Assembly (NCBI RefSeq): GCF_014203665.1
Contig: NZ_JACHJN010000002.1
Coordinates: forward strand, 372,001 to 436,000
Source of the DNA: Saccharothrix tamanrassetensis
GTDB taxonomy: Bacteria; Actinomycetota; Actinomycetes; Mycobacteriales; Pseudonocardiaceae
DNA: 64,000 nucleotides
Direction of reading: 5' to 3'
Under the pieces are notes generated by a model. The model saw only the letters and a list, made by a program, of their open reading frames with translations, was not told the origin of the DNA and did no database searches. Below are positions 29,145 through 37,272 of the stretch, piece after piece (the stretch's first letter is position 1; each line of letters starts with the position of its first letter). The position numbers were made by a program, and so were the translations under genes.

Positions 29145-30002
29145 GTGCACAGGCACTACAACGGGTTGAAGACCGCGTTGCTGCTCGGCGCGATGGGCGC
29201 GCTGATCATCGGGATCAGCTCGTTCTTCGGGCGGACCGCCTTGGTCTTCGGACTGCTGCTGGCGCTGGGCGTGAACGCGTACGCCTACTTCAAGTCCGAC
29301 AGGCTGGCGCTGCGCGCGATGCGGGCACGGCCCGTGTCGGAGGTCGAGCAGCCCACCATGCACCGGATCGTGCGGGAACTGGCGATGGCCGCCCGGCAGC
29401 CCATGCCGAGGCTCTACGTCAGCCCCACGGCGGCGCCCAACGCGTTCGCCACCGGCCGCAACCCGCGCAACGCGGCCGTGTGCTGCACCACCGGCATCCT
29501 GGAGCTGCTGGACGCACGCGAGCTGCGCGCCGTGCTGGGGCACGAGCTGTCCCACGTGTACAACCGCGACATCCTGATCTCGTGCGTCGCGGGGGCGTTG
29601 GCGAGCGCGGTGAGCGCGCTGGCGAACCTGGCGGTCTTCGCGAGCATCCTCGGTGAGGACGACGACCGCCCCAACCCGTTCGCGCTGCTGCTCATCGCCG
29701 TCCTCGGCCCCGTCGCGGCCGCCATCGTGCAGCTCGCGGTGAGCCGGTCCCGCGAGTACCAGGCCGACGCGTCCGGCTCCGAACTCACCGGCGACCCGCT
29801 GGCCCTGGCGTCCGCGCTGCGCAAGCTGGAGGACGGCACCCGGGCCGCGCCGCTCGCCCCCGAACCGGCGGTGGTGGCGCAGTCGCACCTGATGATCGCC
29901 TCGCCGTTCCGGGCGGGGGAGAACCTGGCCAGGCTGTTCTCCACCCACCCGCCGATCGCGGACCGCGTGCGGCGGCTCGAAGAACTCGCCCGCCGGTCCT
30001 GA
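29145..30002 (+). CDS. htpX: M48-family membrane metalloprotease, HtpX type
   Basis: The 285-residue zinc metalloprotease has two N-terminal membrane helices (residues 10-28 and 30-48), the catalytic H133-E-L-S-H137 motif, and the third ligand region REYQAD (E204) after two further hydrophobic helices. HtpX proteases degrade misfolded membrane proteins. It starts with GTG, with GGAGG nine bases upstream, 19 bases after the NuoI-like gene, so it is probably cotranscribed with the trio. From memory, a partial second nuo set beside an htpX-like gene also occurs in Streptomyces. Confidence 0.92.
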   Translation: MHRHYNGLKTALLLGAMGALIIGISSFFGRTALVFGLLLALGVNAYAYFKSDRLALRAMRARPVSEVEQPTMHRIVRELAMAARQPMPRLYVSPTAAPNAFATGRNPRNAAVCCTTGILELLDARELRAVLGHELSHVYNRDILISCVAGALASAVSALANLAVFASILGEDDDRPNPFALLLIAVLGPVAAAIVQLAVSRSREYQADASGSELTGDPLALASALRKLEDGTRAAPLAPEPAVVAQSHLMIASPFRAGENLARLFSTHPPIADRVRRLEELARRS

Positions 30003-30007
30003 AGAAG

Positions 30008-30043
30008 GCCCCGCGCCGGGACCGACAGCCGGAGCGCGGGCCT
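30008..30043. terminator. Imperfect bidirectional hairpin
   Basis: An imperfect GC-rich inverted repeat (30008-30020 with 30030-30043) lies between the convergent htpX and rfbA stops and touches the rfbA stop codon. Confidence 0.5.
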
Positions 30044-30914
30044 AGCGGACCTCGCGGGCCACGTTCATCAGGTACTGGCCGTAGCCGGACTTCGCCAGCT
30101 TCTCGCCCAGCGCGTAGCACTCGTCCGCGGTGATGAACCCCATCCGCAGCGCGATCTCCTCCGGGCACGCGATGCGCACGCCCTGCCGGTGCTCCAGCAC
30201 CTGCACGAACTGCCCCGCCTCCAGCAGCGAGTCGTGCGTGCCGGTGTCCAGCCACGCGAACCCGCGCCCCAGGTCCACCAGGTGCGCCCGGCCCTGGCGC
30301 AGGTACGCCAGGTTGACGTCGGTGATCTCCAACTCGCCCCGGGTCGACGGCTTCAGGCCGCGCGCGATCTCCACGACCTGGTTGTCGTAGAAGTACAGGC
30401 CGGTGATGGCCTTGTTGGACTTCGGCCGCGCGGGCTTCTCCTCGATGGAGACCAGCTTCCCGTCCGCGTCGACCTCGCCCACGCCGTAGCGCTCGGGGTC
30501 GCGCACCGGGTAGCCGAACAGCACGCAGCCGTCCAGCGTGGCCACCTGGTGCTGGAGGAGCCTGGAGAAGCCCTGGCCGTAGAAGATGTTGTCGCCCAGC
30601 ACGAGCGACACGTCGTCGTCGCCGACGAAGTCCGCGCCGATGACGAACGCCTCCGCCAGCCCGTTCGGCTGCGCCTGCTCGGCGTACTCGACGCGGAGGC
30701 CGAACTGCGTGCCGTCGCCGAGCAGCCGGCGGAACAGCGGCAGGTCGACCGGCGTCGAGATCAGCAGCACCTCCCGGATGCCGGCCAGCATCAGCACCGA
30801 CAGCGGGTAGTAGATCATCGGCTTGTCGAACACCGGGAGTAACTGCTTCGACACGGCCTGGGTGATCGGGTGCAGCCGCGTGCCGCTCCCGCCCGCCAGG
30901 ATGATGCCCTTCAC
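30042..30914 (-). CDS. rfbA: Glucose-1-phosphate thymidylyltransferase
   Basis: This enzyme makes dTDP-glucose, the first step toward dTDP-rhamnose and other deoxysugars of cell wall glycans or secondary metabolites. The 290-residue protein starts with [18 protein letters not shown], the nucleotidyltransferase signature, and has [23 protein letters not shown] and EEKPARPKS, all typical of RmlA. The other rml genes are not adjacent. Its ATG overlaps the stop of the YajQ-family gene (ATGA), so the two are cotranscribed. Confidence 0.95.
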   Translation of the reverse strand: MKGIILAGGSGTRLHPITQAVSKQLLPVFDKPMIYYPLSVLMLAGIREVLLISTPVDLPLFRRLLGDGTQFGLRVEYAEQAQPNGLAEAFVIGADFVGDDDVSLVLGDNIFYGQGFSRLLQHQVATLDGCVLFGYPVRDPERYGVGEVDADGKLVSIEEKPARPKSNKAITGLYFYDNQVVEIARGLKPSTRGELEITDVNLAYLRQGRAHLVDLGRGFAWLDTGTHDSLLEAGQFVQVLEHRQGVRIACPEEIALRMGFITADECYALGEKLAKSGYGQYLMNVAREVR

Positions 30915-31402
30915 CGGTAGTTGGTGAACTGGAGGGCGATGCCGAAGTCGCTGCTCTTGAGCAGTGCGATCACGTCCTGCAGGTGGTCTTTCTTCTTGCC
31001 CGTGATGCGCAGCTGGTCGCCCTGGATCTGCGCCTGCACGCCCTTGGGACCTTCGTCGCGGACCTTCTTGGCGATCTCCTTGGCCTTCTCGCTGGAGATG
31101 CCCTGCACGACCGTGCCGGTGACCTTGAACACCTTGCCGGAGATGGCGGGCTCACCGACCTCGAACGCCTTCATGGAGATGCCGCGCTTCACCAGCTTCT
31201 CCTGGAACACGTCGACCGCGGCGCGCACCCGCTCCTCCGTCTCGGACTGGAAGGTGATCGCCTCCTCGCCCGCCCAGGCCACCTGGGTGCCGGTGCCCCG
31301 GAAGTCGAAGCGCGTGCTCAACTCCTTGGCGGCCTGGTTGAGCGCGTTGTCGACTTCCTGCCGGTCGACCTTGCTCACCACGTCGAACGACGGGTCTGCC
31401 AC
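30911..31402 (-). CDS. YajQ-family nucleotide-binding protein
   Basis: The 163-residue protein starts [13 protein letters not shown] and shows the family landmarks [29 protein letters not shown] and [28 protein letters not shown] in order. YajQ proteins bind nucleotides; a Xanthomonas homologue binds cyclic di-GMP. The length is normal. It is divergent from tRNA-Tyr and coupled to rfbA. Confidence 0.95.
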   Translation of the reverse strand: MADPSFDVVSKVDRQEVDNALNQAAKELSTRFDFRGTGTQVAWAGEEAITFQSETEERVRAAVDVFQEKLVKRGISMKAFEVGEPAISGKVFKVTGTVVQGISSEKAKEIAKKVRDEGPKGVQAQIQGDQLRITGKKKDHLQDVIALLKSSDFGIALQFTNYR

Positions 31403-31525
31403 GTGCCCGGTACCTCCGCGTAGGTGTGTCTGGAACCGCCCGGCAGCCTACCGGGGTATCCCGGTTGCGGGGGGCCGTCCGGACCTATGTATTCTCTCCT
31501 CCGCACCCGGCAGTGCCGGGAGCGG

Positions 31526-31606
31526 GGCGGGTTGCCCGAGCGGCCAATGGGAGCGGACTGTAAATCCGTCGCGAAAGCTACAGAGGTTCGAATCCTCTAC
31601 CCGCCA
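31526..31606 (+). tRNA. tRNA-Tyr (anticodon GTA)
   Basis: The 81-base class II tRNA has a 7-bp acceptor stem (GGCGGGT with ACCCGCC), discriminator A, anticodon loop CTGTAAA giving GTA, a long variable arm and T-loop TTCGAAT. No CCA is encoded. Confidence 0.96.
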
Positions 31607-31617
31607 CGCGAAACGTG

Positions 31618-31650
31618 AACCCCTGCTCGCAGAATGCGCGAGCGGGGGTT
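31618..31650 (+). terminator. Hairpin terminator after tRNA-Tyr
   Basis: A 13-bp stem (31618-31630 with 31638-31650, one T-G pair) and a 7-base loop directly follow the tRNA. Confidence 0.75.
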
Positions 31651-31664
31651 TCGCGTTGTGTCCC

Positions 31665-31716
31665 CCGGGGGTGCGACCCCCGGGCCCCGCCCGGCGGGCG
31701 TTGCCCCCGGACCCCC
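31665..31716. repeat. GC-rich dispersed repeat, copy 1
   Basis: The segment beginning CCGGGGGTGCGACCCCCGGG shares about 45 matching positions with 37273-37327. Both copies lie just downstream of a tRNA gene. The copy is itself partly self-complementary. Confidence 0.7.
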
Positions 31717-31874
31717 ATCCGTCGTGGTCGGCTTTTGCGGGACGACTGCCGGAAAGCGCTGGCCCTTGCGGCTGCGGTTGAGTGGCGCGCTGGGGTGATT
31801 GTGATGATGGCCATGTGAGTGGTGGTTGTGTCGGGTGTGTCCGACAGCGCGACCGGCGGTGGGCGCGAAGGCGA

Positions 31875-31914
31875 GGCCGGCGCGCAAGCGCTTCCTCTCG
31901 CTTGCGTGCCGGCC
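31875..31914. terminator. Strong 16-bp hairpin
   Basis: The arms at 31875-31890 and 31899-31914 are complementary at 15 of 16 positions around an 8-base loop. It may terminate the minus-strand gene ending at 31956, or form the 5' structure of a transcript from the SOS-box-like promoter. Confidence 0.65.
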
Positions 31915-31923
31915 CCACGTGAC

Positions 31924-31952
31924 AGCATAACCCATGTCGAACGTATGTTCGA
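31924..31952 (-). promoter_or_regulatory. Perfect LexA-type SOS box with a minus-strand -10 element
   Basis: TCGAACGTATGTTCGA (31937-31952) matches the actinobacterial LexA consensus TCGAAC-N4-GTTCGA at every fixed base. On the minus strand TATGCT (31924-31929 in plus coordinates) lies 17 bases after TCGAAC, so the box would overlap the -35 and spacer of a promoter firing leftward. No coding gene follows in that direction before the tRNA. Confidence 0.6.
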
Positions 31953-31955
31953 GGG

Positions 31956-32201
31956 TTACGCGATGGCCGCTCTGCCCTCGTCGGTGAGCTCCGCGTCGAC
32001 CCGCTCGTTCAAGCCCACCACCCGGCGGGCGCGGAGCAGGCCGGCGTGCACCAGGTCGTGGGTCACCATCTGGTCGCAGCACGGCAGGCCGTCCACGTAG
32101 AGGTCCGGTTCCCGGCCCCCGGACAACTGGCCCCGGCCCGCGGCCACCGCCCGCAGCATGGCCTTGGCCCGGCCGGAGAGTTCCTGCGCAATGCTGGTCA
32201 T
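31956..32201 (-). CDS. Small winged-helix-like protein, function unknown
   Basis: The 81-residue product has the gene-like codon bias of its neighbours and a ribosome site (GAGGGGGTC before the ATG). The C-terminal half (HDLVHAGLLRARRVVGLNERVDAELTDEGRAAI) looks like the recognition helix and wing of a small winged-helix fold, ending in the common LTDEGRAAL-type strand. A Cys-Cys pair occurs at about residues 41-42. DNA binding is inferred. The SOS-box-like palindrome lies just beyond its stop, not upstream, so it is not an obvious LexA target. Confidence 0.7.
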   Translation of the reverse strand: MTSIAQELSGRAKAMLRAVAAGRGQLSGGREPDLYVDGLPCCDQMVTHDLVHAGLLRARRVVGLNERVDAELTDEGRAAIA

Positions 32202-32361
32202 GGCGACCCCCTCGCCTCGTCCTTCCCGGTACTGTCCCCTTGCCCTGTAGGAGGTCTCGACCTGTCCGTTGAGTACCCGCCGAACGGGTGGTAAACCGGC
32301 GGTCGCGGCCGATCACCCACTTTCCCCCGATCGGCTGGCCGGATCACGGCGCCACGCCGAC

Positions 32362-32385
32362 CGGTTGGGCTGTTCAGCCCAACCG
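32362..32385. promoter_or_regulatory. 24-bp perfect palindrome (operator candidate)
   Basis: Two 11-bp arms, CGGTTGGGCTG (32362-32372) and CAGCCCAACCG (32375-32385), are perfectly complementary around TT. It lies in the divergent gap between the winged-helix gene and the membrane protein at 32473. The tight loop and lack of a T run favour a dimer-binding site over a terminator. Confidence 0.5.
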
Positions 32386-32472
32386 AAGTCCGGTCGACCT
32401 CTCGGCGCTGGGAACCGCCCTGCTGCCGTGCGGCTGCGGTGGGCGCGCCCGGCCCGGGCGAGACTCGAACCC

Positions 32473-32985
32473 ATGAACGAAATCTGGATCGTCCTGGCCG
32501 CCCTCGCCGTCGGCGTCGTGCTCGGCGCGTTCGTCCCGGTCCCGGGTCTGGTCCGGACGAGCCGGAAGCCCGAGGCCGCGCACGACCGCAACCGCCTGCG
32601 GGAGTTGCTCAACGCCGCCGACGACCTCGAGTACGGGCTCAACACGGTGCTCAACTTCGGGCCGCTGTCCGCCTCCGAGCTGACCTCCGTCGACCTGCCC
32701 GCCAAGTTCGAACGGGTGGTGCGCACGGGTCTGGTCGACCGCGACACCCTGCACGGCCTGCGCACCCACACCGAACGCATCGCGCTGCACCCGTACCCCG
32801 AACCGCGCGAGCTGCTCAGCGCGGTGCGCGAGGACGATGCGTCGGTGTGGCTGGTGCTGCGGGAAGCGGTGGGCAGCGGCGCGGCGCAGCACCTGGCCGC
32901 AGCGAAGGCCCGCGAGTGCCTGGACGTGATCCGCGACGGCCTCCGCCGCGACCTGGACGTGCAGAAGGAGCTGGTGTCCGTCTAG
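32473..32985 (+). CDS. Membrane-anchored protein of unknown function
   Basis: The 170-residue product has one N-terminal hydrophobic helix (residues 4-25: IWIVLAALAVGVVLGAFVPVPG) followed by a helical cytoplasmic-type domain with many Leu/Arg/Glu heptads (HDRNRLRELLNAADDLEYGL). It has no known motif. Its stop codon overlaps the stop of the convergent acetyltransferase gene by three bases. Confidence 0.7.
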   Translation: MNEIWIVLAALAVGVVLGAFVPVPGLVRTSRKPEAAHDRNRLRELLNAADDLEYGLNTVLNFGPLSASELTSVDLPAKFERVVRTGLVDRDTLHGLRTHTERIALHPYPEPRELLSAVREDDASVWLVLREAVGSGAAQHLAAAKARECLDVIRDGLRRDLDVQKELVSV

Positions 32986-33779
32986 GCCGAGGCGGGTCGG
33001 CGCTGCCACGTGGTCCACAGCGGCCGGTAGCCGTGGGAGTACCAGAACGGGGTCGAGCGCGGGTTCGGCAGGGCGTGGTGCAGCAGGGTCACCGCGACGC
33101 CCGCCTCGTCCAGCCGCCGGTGCGCGTGCGCCACCAGGGCGCTGCCGATCCCGCCGCCGCGCGCCGCCTCCCGCACGCCGAGCTGCCCGACGTACGCGGC
33201 GGGCGACGCACCGGTGCGGCCGGCGATCCAGTCCGAGTGCGGCGGCAGGTCGTAGTAGAGGAGCCCCACGGGTTCGCCGTCGCGTTCCGCGAGGAGCAGG
33301 CCGGGTTCGTCCCGGGCAAGCCGGGCGGAGATGTGCTCGTGCAGCCGCGCGGCGGTCGACGGGCGTTCGTTGACCATCCCGAACCGGCTGTCGTACCGGA
33401 CGGTCTCCACGTTGATGGACACCGCCACGTCCACGTCGTCCGCGGTCACCGGCCGGATGCGCACGTCGGACGACGGCCGTCCGCCGGGCCGGAGAGCGGG
33501 GCGGGCGGCGATCACCAGCAGCGGCGCGAAGCCGTGGCGGACCAGGACCTCCGCCGCCTCCACGGCCCGGCTGGGCACGGTCACCAGGGCCGCCGTGTCC
33601 GGGTCTCCGGTGCCGGTCGGCTCCCAGCGGCGCAGCTGGTCGTCCAGGTCGGCTGCCGGGTGCCAGGCCAGGGCGTGGGTCCGCAACGCACCCCAGGTCG
33701 CGTCCATCTCGTCGGGGGACAGTTCGGCGAACGAGTACGGGTCGCTCACGGGGTGGAGCGCGGGCAGCAACGGGTCCAT
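32982..33779 (-). CDS. GNAT-family N-acetyltransferase
   Basis: This 265-residue protein starts at ATG 33779. The first 110 residues are a poorly conserved domain. A GNAT domain follows (about residues 107-262) with the acetyl-CoA-binding motif VGQLGVREAARGGGIGSALVAHAHRR and a downstream LHHALPNPRSTPFWYSHGYRP segment typical of the family. The substrate is unknown. It is convergent with the membrane protein and ends inside its stop codon. Confidence 0.85.
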   Translation of the reverse strand: MDPLLPALHPVSDPYSFAELSPDEMDATWGALRTHALAWHPAADLDDQLRRWEPTGTGDPDTAALVTVPSRAVEAAEVLVRHGFAPLLVIAARPALRPGGRPSSDVRIRPVTADDVDVAVSINVETVRYDSRFGMVNERPSTAARLHEHISARLARDEPGLLLAERDGEPVGLLYYDLPPHSDWIAGRTGASPAAYVGQLGVREAARGGGIGSALVAHAHRRLDEAGVAVTLLHHALPNPRSTPFWYSHGYRPLWTTWQRRPASA

Positions 33780-34349
33780 GTCCGAACGTGACCTCCTCCG
33801 GGCCGGACCGATCTGGTCGGCGCTGTCGACGATCAACCACCGGCAAGGCGTCGTGCTGCCGTCCGCTCCGGAAAGATCCGGCCCACCAATTGAGATCACA
33901 ACGCCGCTCGAAGTGGGCTGCCGGGCTGCGGGTGATCGTCGTGGACCCCGGCGACCGGCCGGCCGTGGCGTGGTGGGCGCTGCTCCCGCCTTCCGGAGGA
34001 CTCGGCGACGGTTGCGCGCCCGCCGCACGGTGGGCGTCGGGGCCGGCCCGGCTGAACTGCTCGGGAAGCGGGATCCGCCGAGTCGGCGGCCGGATACGGG
34101 TGATCTTGACCGGTGATCGGGTGCGGCTCGCCGGACCGGCCGAGACGCTGCGGGAAGGGGGACTGATCGTGTGAGCCGTTCTGTTACTTCTCGTGGTAAT
34201 CGGCGCATCGACCTGCCATTTCGTCGTCCAACCGGGGTACATTGACACCCCTGGAGGGGTCTCGGTCGGTGTTCGGGGCCCCTCAGTCACGCCAGGAGCA
34301 CGTAGGCCGCGACCCGGCCGACCGCGACGACGGCCGACGAGGAGGCTGG
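33780..34349. other. Gap before the EAL-domain gene
   Basis: This stretch of about 570 bp has no complete gene. The middle (33929-34174) may be a decayed gene fragment, listed separately. The 3' part (34175-34349) would hold the promoter and leader of the EAL gene. Confidence 0.5.
33929..34174 (+). pseudogene. Possible decayed PhzF-like gene end
   Basis: One frame ending in TGA at 34174 reads as moderately biased coding sequence whose last 28 residues (GRIRVILTGDRVRLAGPAE and onward) resemble the terminal strands of PhzF-type isomerases. The preceding part lacks the conserved EDPxTGSA segment and there is no supported start. It could equally be a chance open frame. Confidence 0.25.
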
Positions 34350-36950
34350 ATGTCCGACCACGCGTCGGTCACGGCGCCGAGCGCGCCGACCCGGTCCACG
34401 AACCGCGCGTTCAGCGTGTTCGCGGTCCTGCTCCTCGCGGCGGGCGCGCTGTCCGCCTTCGCCGTCGGGTCCTGGCTGCCCGACCGGGACAACGACAACC
34501 TGCTGTGGACCGGTCCGCTGCTGGTGGTCGGGTTCCTGCTCGCCGAGCAGCTGGCCATCAACGTGGACGTGCGCAGCGGCGTGGCGTGGACGATCTCGTT
34601 CACCGAGATCCCGCTCGTGCTCGGGCTGCTGGTCGCCCCGTTCGAAGTGGTGCTCGCCGCGCACGTGGTCGCGGGCGTCGGCACGCTGCTGGGCAGGCGG
34701 GTGCTCGACCGGGCCGTCTACAACGCCGGGCTGATGTTCATGGAGATCTCGGTGGCCTTCGCGGTCGCCCACTCCGTGACGGAGTTCGTCGGCGACGGCG
34801 GACCGTTCTGGGCGGGCGCGTTCCTCGGCACCATCGCGGTGCCGCTGCTGGCCAGCGTGCTCGGCCTGGCCGCGCTGCGGCTGATGGGCAAGGGAATGCG
34901 GGTCGCCCCGAGCCTGCGGCTGGTGTTCCAGACGCTGGTCGTGGCACTGCTGAACACCTCCGCCGGCCTGGCCGGCTACGAGATCGCCACCAAGGCGCCG
35001 TGGGGCGGGGTGCTGATCGCCCTGGTGTTCGCCGGCATCACCGCCATCTACCTCGCCTACTCCGGGCTGCTGCGCGAACAGCGCGACCTGGAGGCGTTGA
35101 GCGAGGTCTCGCTGCGGGTCGCCCGTTCCGGGCGGCACGTCACCGGCCCGCGCGGCGCGTCCCCGGAGGACGACGACGGCCAGGCCGAGGACGACGAGTG
35201 GCAGCTGATCGCCGAACGGATCCGCGAGCAGCTCAACGCCAACCGCGTGGTGCTGCGGCTGCGCACCGACCCGCAGGCGCCGATGCGCACGCTGGTCGCG
35301 GGCGAGCCGCTGCCGCCCGGCATGCGCCGCGACGACCCGCGCCAGCTGCGCGAGGACGCGATGCTGCAACTGCCCGGCTCGCAGGTGCGGTACTTCCGCA
35401 TCGTCGACGCGGGCGAGGACGTCTCCGAGGCGCTGTCCCGCCGCGACGTGCAGGAAGCGCTGGTGGTGCCGTTGCGCGGCGCGACCCAGCTGCTCGGCGC
35501 GGTCGAGGTGCACGACCGGCTCAGCCGGTGGCGCGGCTTCGGCAAGGCCGACCTCCAACTGCTGCGCACCCTGGCCAGCCACCTGTCGACCGCGGTGGAC
35601 AACCGGCGGCTGCTCGCCCGGCTGCGCCACGACGCCTACCACGACCCGTTGACCGGCCTGCTCAACCGGCCGGGGTTCCGGGAAGCGGCCAACGAGCCGA
35701 TGCGGGAGGCCGACACGTCGGTCGTCGTGCGGATCGACCTCGACGTGCTGTCCACCGTGTCCGACGCGCTCGGTCAGGCGTGGGGCAACCGGATGGTGGT
35801 CGCGGCCGGTCGCCGGCTGCGCGACGAACTCGGCCCCGAGGTCCCGCTGGCCCGGCTGGAAGGCGGTGCGTTCGCCGCGCTGCTGCTGGACCGGCAGGCC
35901 GAGCGCATGCAGGAGATCGCCGAGCGGCTGCGCACCGCGCTGTCCGTGCCCTACCCGGTGGACCGGCTCACCGTCGAAGCGGGCGCCGTGGTCGGCTGGG
36001 CGTCCACCGCGAACTGCGAGATCGAGGACCCCGATCCGGACGCCCTGCTCCAGCGGGCCGACGTGGCGGTGCGGGCCACCAGCGAGGGCGAGCCGCTGCG
36101 GGCGTACGCGCCCAGCATGGGCCAGATCTTCCTGCGCCGGTTCCAGCTGGTCACCCAGTTCCGCTCGGCGCTGGAGAGCGGCCAGGTGTCGGTGCACTAC
36201 CAGCCGAAGGTCGCGCTGCCCAGCAGGCAGGTGATCGGCGCGGAGGCGCTGGTGCGGTGGAAGCACCCCGAGTTCGGCCGCGTCGACCCGGACGAGTTCG
36301 TGCCCGCCGTCGAGGCCACCGGCCTGGTCGACGTGCTGACCGACTTCGTGATGGACAAGGCCCTGGAACGGGTCAGCCGCTGGATCGACCGCGGGCTGCG
36401 GATGTCCATCGCGGTCAACCTGTCCGTGCGGACGCTGGCCGACGAGGAGTTCCCGAACCGCGTCGCGGCGGCACTGACCAAGCACCAGGTGCCGCCGGAG
36501 CTGCTCACGTTCGAGCTGACCGAGTCCGGCGTGATGGCCGACCCGGAGCGGGCGCTGCCCGTGCTGCGGCGGCTGCACACCATGGGCGTCGTGCTCGCGG
36601 TGGACGACTTCGGCACCGGCTACTCGTCGCTGGCGTACCTGCGGCAGCTGCCGGTGGACGAGGTCAAGATCGACAAGAGCTTCGTGCTCGGCATGGGCAC
36701 CGACCTCGGCGACATGGCCGTGGTGCGGTCGATCGTCGAGCTGGGCCACTCGCTGAGCCTCACCGTGGTCGCCGAGGGCGTCGAGGACGACGCCGCACGC
36801 GACCAGCTGGTGTCCATGGGCTGCGACGTGGCGCAGGGCTACCTGATCTCCCGGCCGCTGTCCGAGGAGCGCTTCGAGGCGTGGCTGCGGGCGCGAACGG
36901 TGCAGGTCAGGGGTGCTCGCGATGAGACGGTGCTCACCCTGGTGCACTGA
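34350..36950 (+). CDS. Membrane GGDEF-EAL protein, probable cyclic-di-GMP phosphodiesterase
   Basis: The protein has 866 residues from ATG 34350, supported by GGAGG four bases upstream; an in-frame ATG at 34242 has no such site. The first 230 residues contain about six membrane helices of a MASE-like sensor. A GAF-like linker follows (to about 420). The GGDEF domain has HDPLTGLLNRPGF, but its catalytic loop is E504-G-G-A-F508 instead of GGDEF, so cyclase activity is unlikely. The EAL domain is intact: E632-A-L634, the ELTESG segment, DDFGTGYSSLAYLRQLP, DEVKIDKSFV and AEGVED. It most likely hydrolyses c-di-GMP. Confidence 0.9.
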   Translation: MSDHASVTAPSAPTRSTNRAFSVFAVLLLAAGALSAFAVGSWLPDRDNDNLLWTGPLLVVGFLLAEQLAINVDVRSGVAWTISFTEIPLVLGLLVAPFEVVLAAHVVAGVGTLLGRRVLDRAVYNAGLMFMEISVAFAVAHSVTEFVGDGGPFWAGAFLGTIAVPLLASVLGLAALRLMGKGMRVAPSLRLVFQTLVVALLNTSAGLAGYEIATKAPWGGVLIALVFAGITAIYLAYSGLLREQRDLEALSEVSLRVARSGRHVTGPRGASPEDDDGQAEDDEWQLIAERIREQLNANRVVLRLRTDPQAPMRTLVAGEPLPPGMRRDDPRQLREDAMLQLPGSQVRYFRIVDAGEDVSEALSRRDVQEALVVPLRGATQLLGAVEVHDRLSRWRGFGKADLQLLRTLASHLSTAVDNRRLLARLRHDAYHDPLTGLLNRPGFREAANEPMREADTSVVVRIDLDVLSTVSDALGQAWGNRMVVAAGRRLRDELGPEVPLARLEGGAFAALLLDRQAERMQEIAERLRTALSVPYPVDRLTVEAGAVVGWASTANCEIEDPDPDALLQRADVAVRATSEGEPLRAYAPSMGQIFLRRFQLVTQFRSALESGQVSVHYQPKVALPSRQVIGAEALVRWKHPEFGRVDPDEFVPAVEATGLVDVLTDFVMDKALERVSRWIDRGLRMSIAVNLSVRTLADEEFPNRVAAALTKHQVPPELLTFELTESGVMADPERALPVLRRLHTMGVVLAVDDFGTGYSSLAYLRQLPVDEVKIDKSFVLGMGTDLGDMAVVRSIVELGHSLSLTVVAEGVEDDAARDQLVSMGCDVAQGYLISRPLSEERFEAWLRARTVQVRGARDETVLTLVH

Positions 36951-36963
36951 CCGGCCCCCCGAT

Positions 36964-36993
36964 TTCACAACCGGGGCAAGGGTTGTGTAGAGT
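36964..36993 (+). promoter_or_regulatory. Promoter candidate for tRNA-Thr/tRNA-Met
   Basis: TTCACA (36964-36969), an 18-base spacer and TAGAGT (36988-36993) lie about 30 bp before tRNA-Thr, matching a sigma-70-type stable RNA promoter. Confidence 0.5.
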
Positions 36994-37023
36994 TCTCCTC
37001 GCTCCGCAAGAACGAGAGAGCAA

Positions 37024-37099
37024 GCCCCTTTAGCTCAGTCGGCAGAGCGTCTCCATGGTAAGGAGAAGGTCTACGGTTCGATTCCGTAAAGGGGCTCCA
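37024..37099 (+). tRNA. tRNA-Thr (anticodon GGT)
   Basis: The acceptor stem is GCCCCTT with AAGGGGC, the anticodon stem is TCTCC/GGAGA and the loop ATGGTAA gives GGT. The T-loop is TTCGATT. Unlike the other three tRNAs in the window, the 3' CCA is encoded (37097-37099). Confidence 0.95.
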
Positions 37100-37142
37100 C
37101 GACTTGGCCGCGGTGCACGAGCATCGCGGCCGTGTTGTGTAA

Positions 37143-37215
37143 AGCGGTGTAGCTCAGTTGGTAGAGCAAGCGGCTCATAATCGCTGTGTCGCCGGTTCAA
37201 GTCCGGCCACCGCTA
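37143..37215 (+). tRNA. tRNA-Met, elongator (anticodon CAT)
   Basis: The acceptor stem is AGCGGTG with CACCGCT, discriminator A, the anticodon loop is CTCATAA and the T-loop TTCAAGT. A first base pair typical of elongators and the lack of initiator features favour elongator tRNA-Met. CCA is not encoded. Confidence 0.94.
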
Positions 37216-37272
37216 CGCGAGTGGGCGACCCCTGTCCGCGGAACGCGCGGACCTGGCTCGCTCCGCATCACA

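Larger units (their letters stand above)
31607..31955. other. Gene-free patch between tRNA-Tyr and the small wHTH gene
   Basis: This stretch of about 350 bp has no supported gene. It holds the tRNA terminator, the GC-rich dispersed repeat, a strong hairpin and an SOS-box-like palindrome, each listed separately. Segment 31790-31840 is rich in GTG/ATG and codes for nothing recognisable. Confidence 0.6.

Noticed and set aside
31819..32100. Plus-strand frame downstream of the SOS-box-like palindrome as an SOS gene
   Set aside because: It runs antisense through the small winged-helix gene, starts before the box, and has no supporting ribosome site or recognisable sequence.
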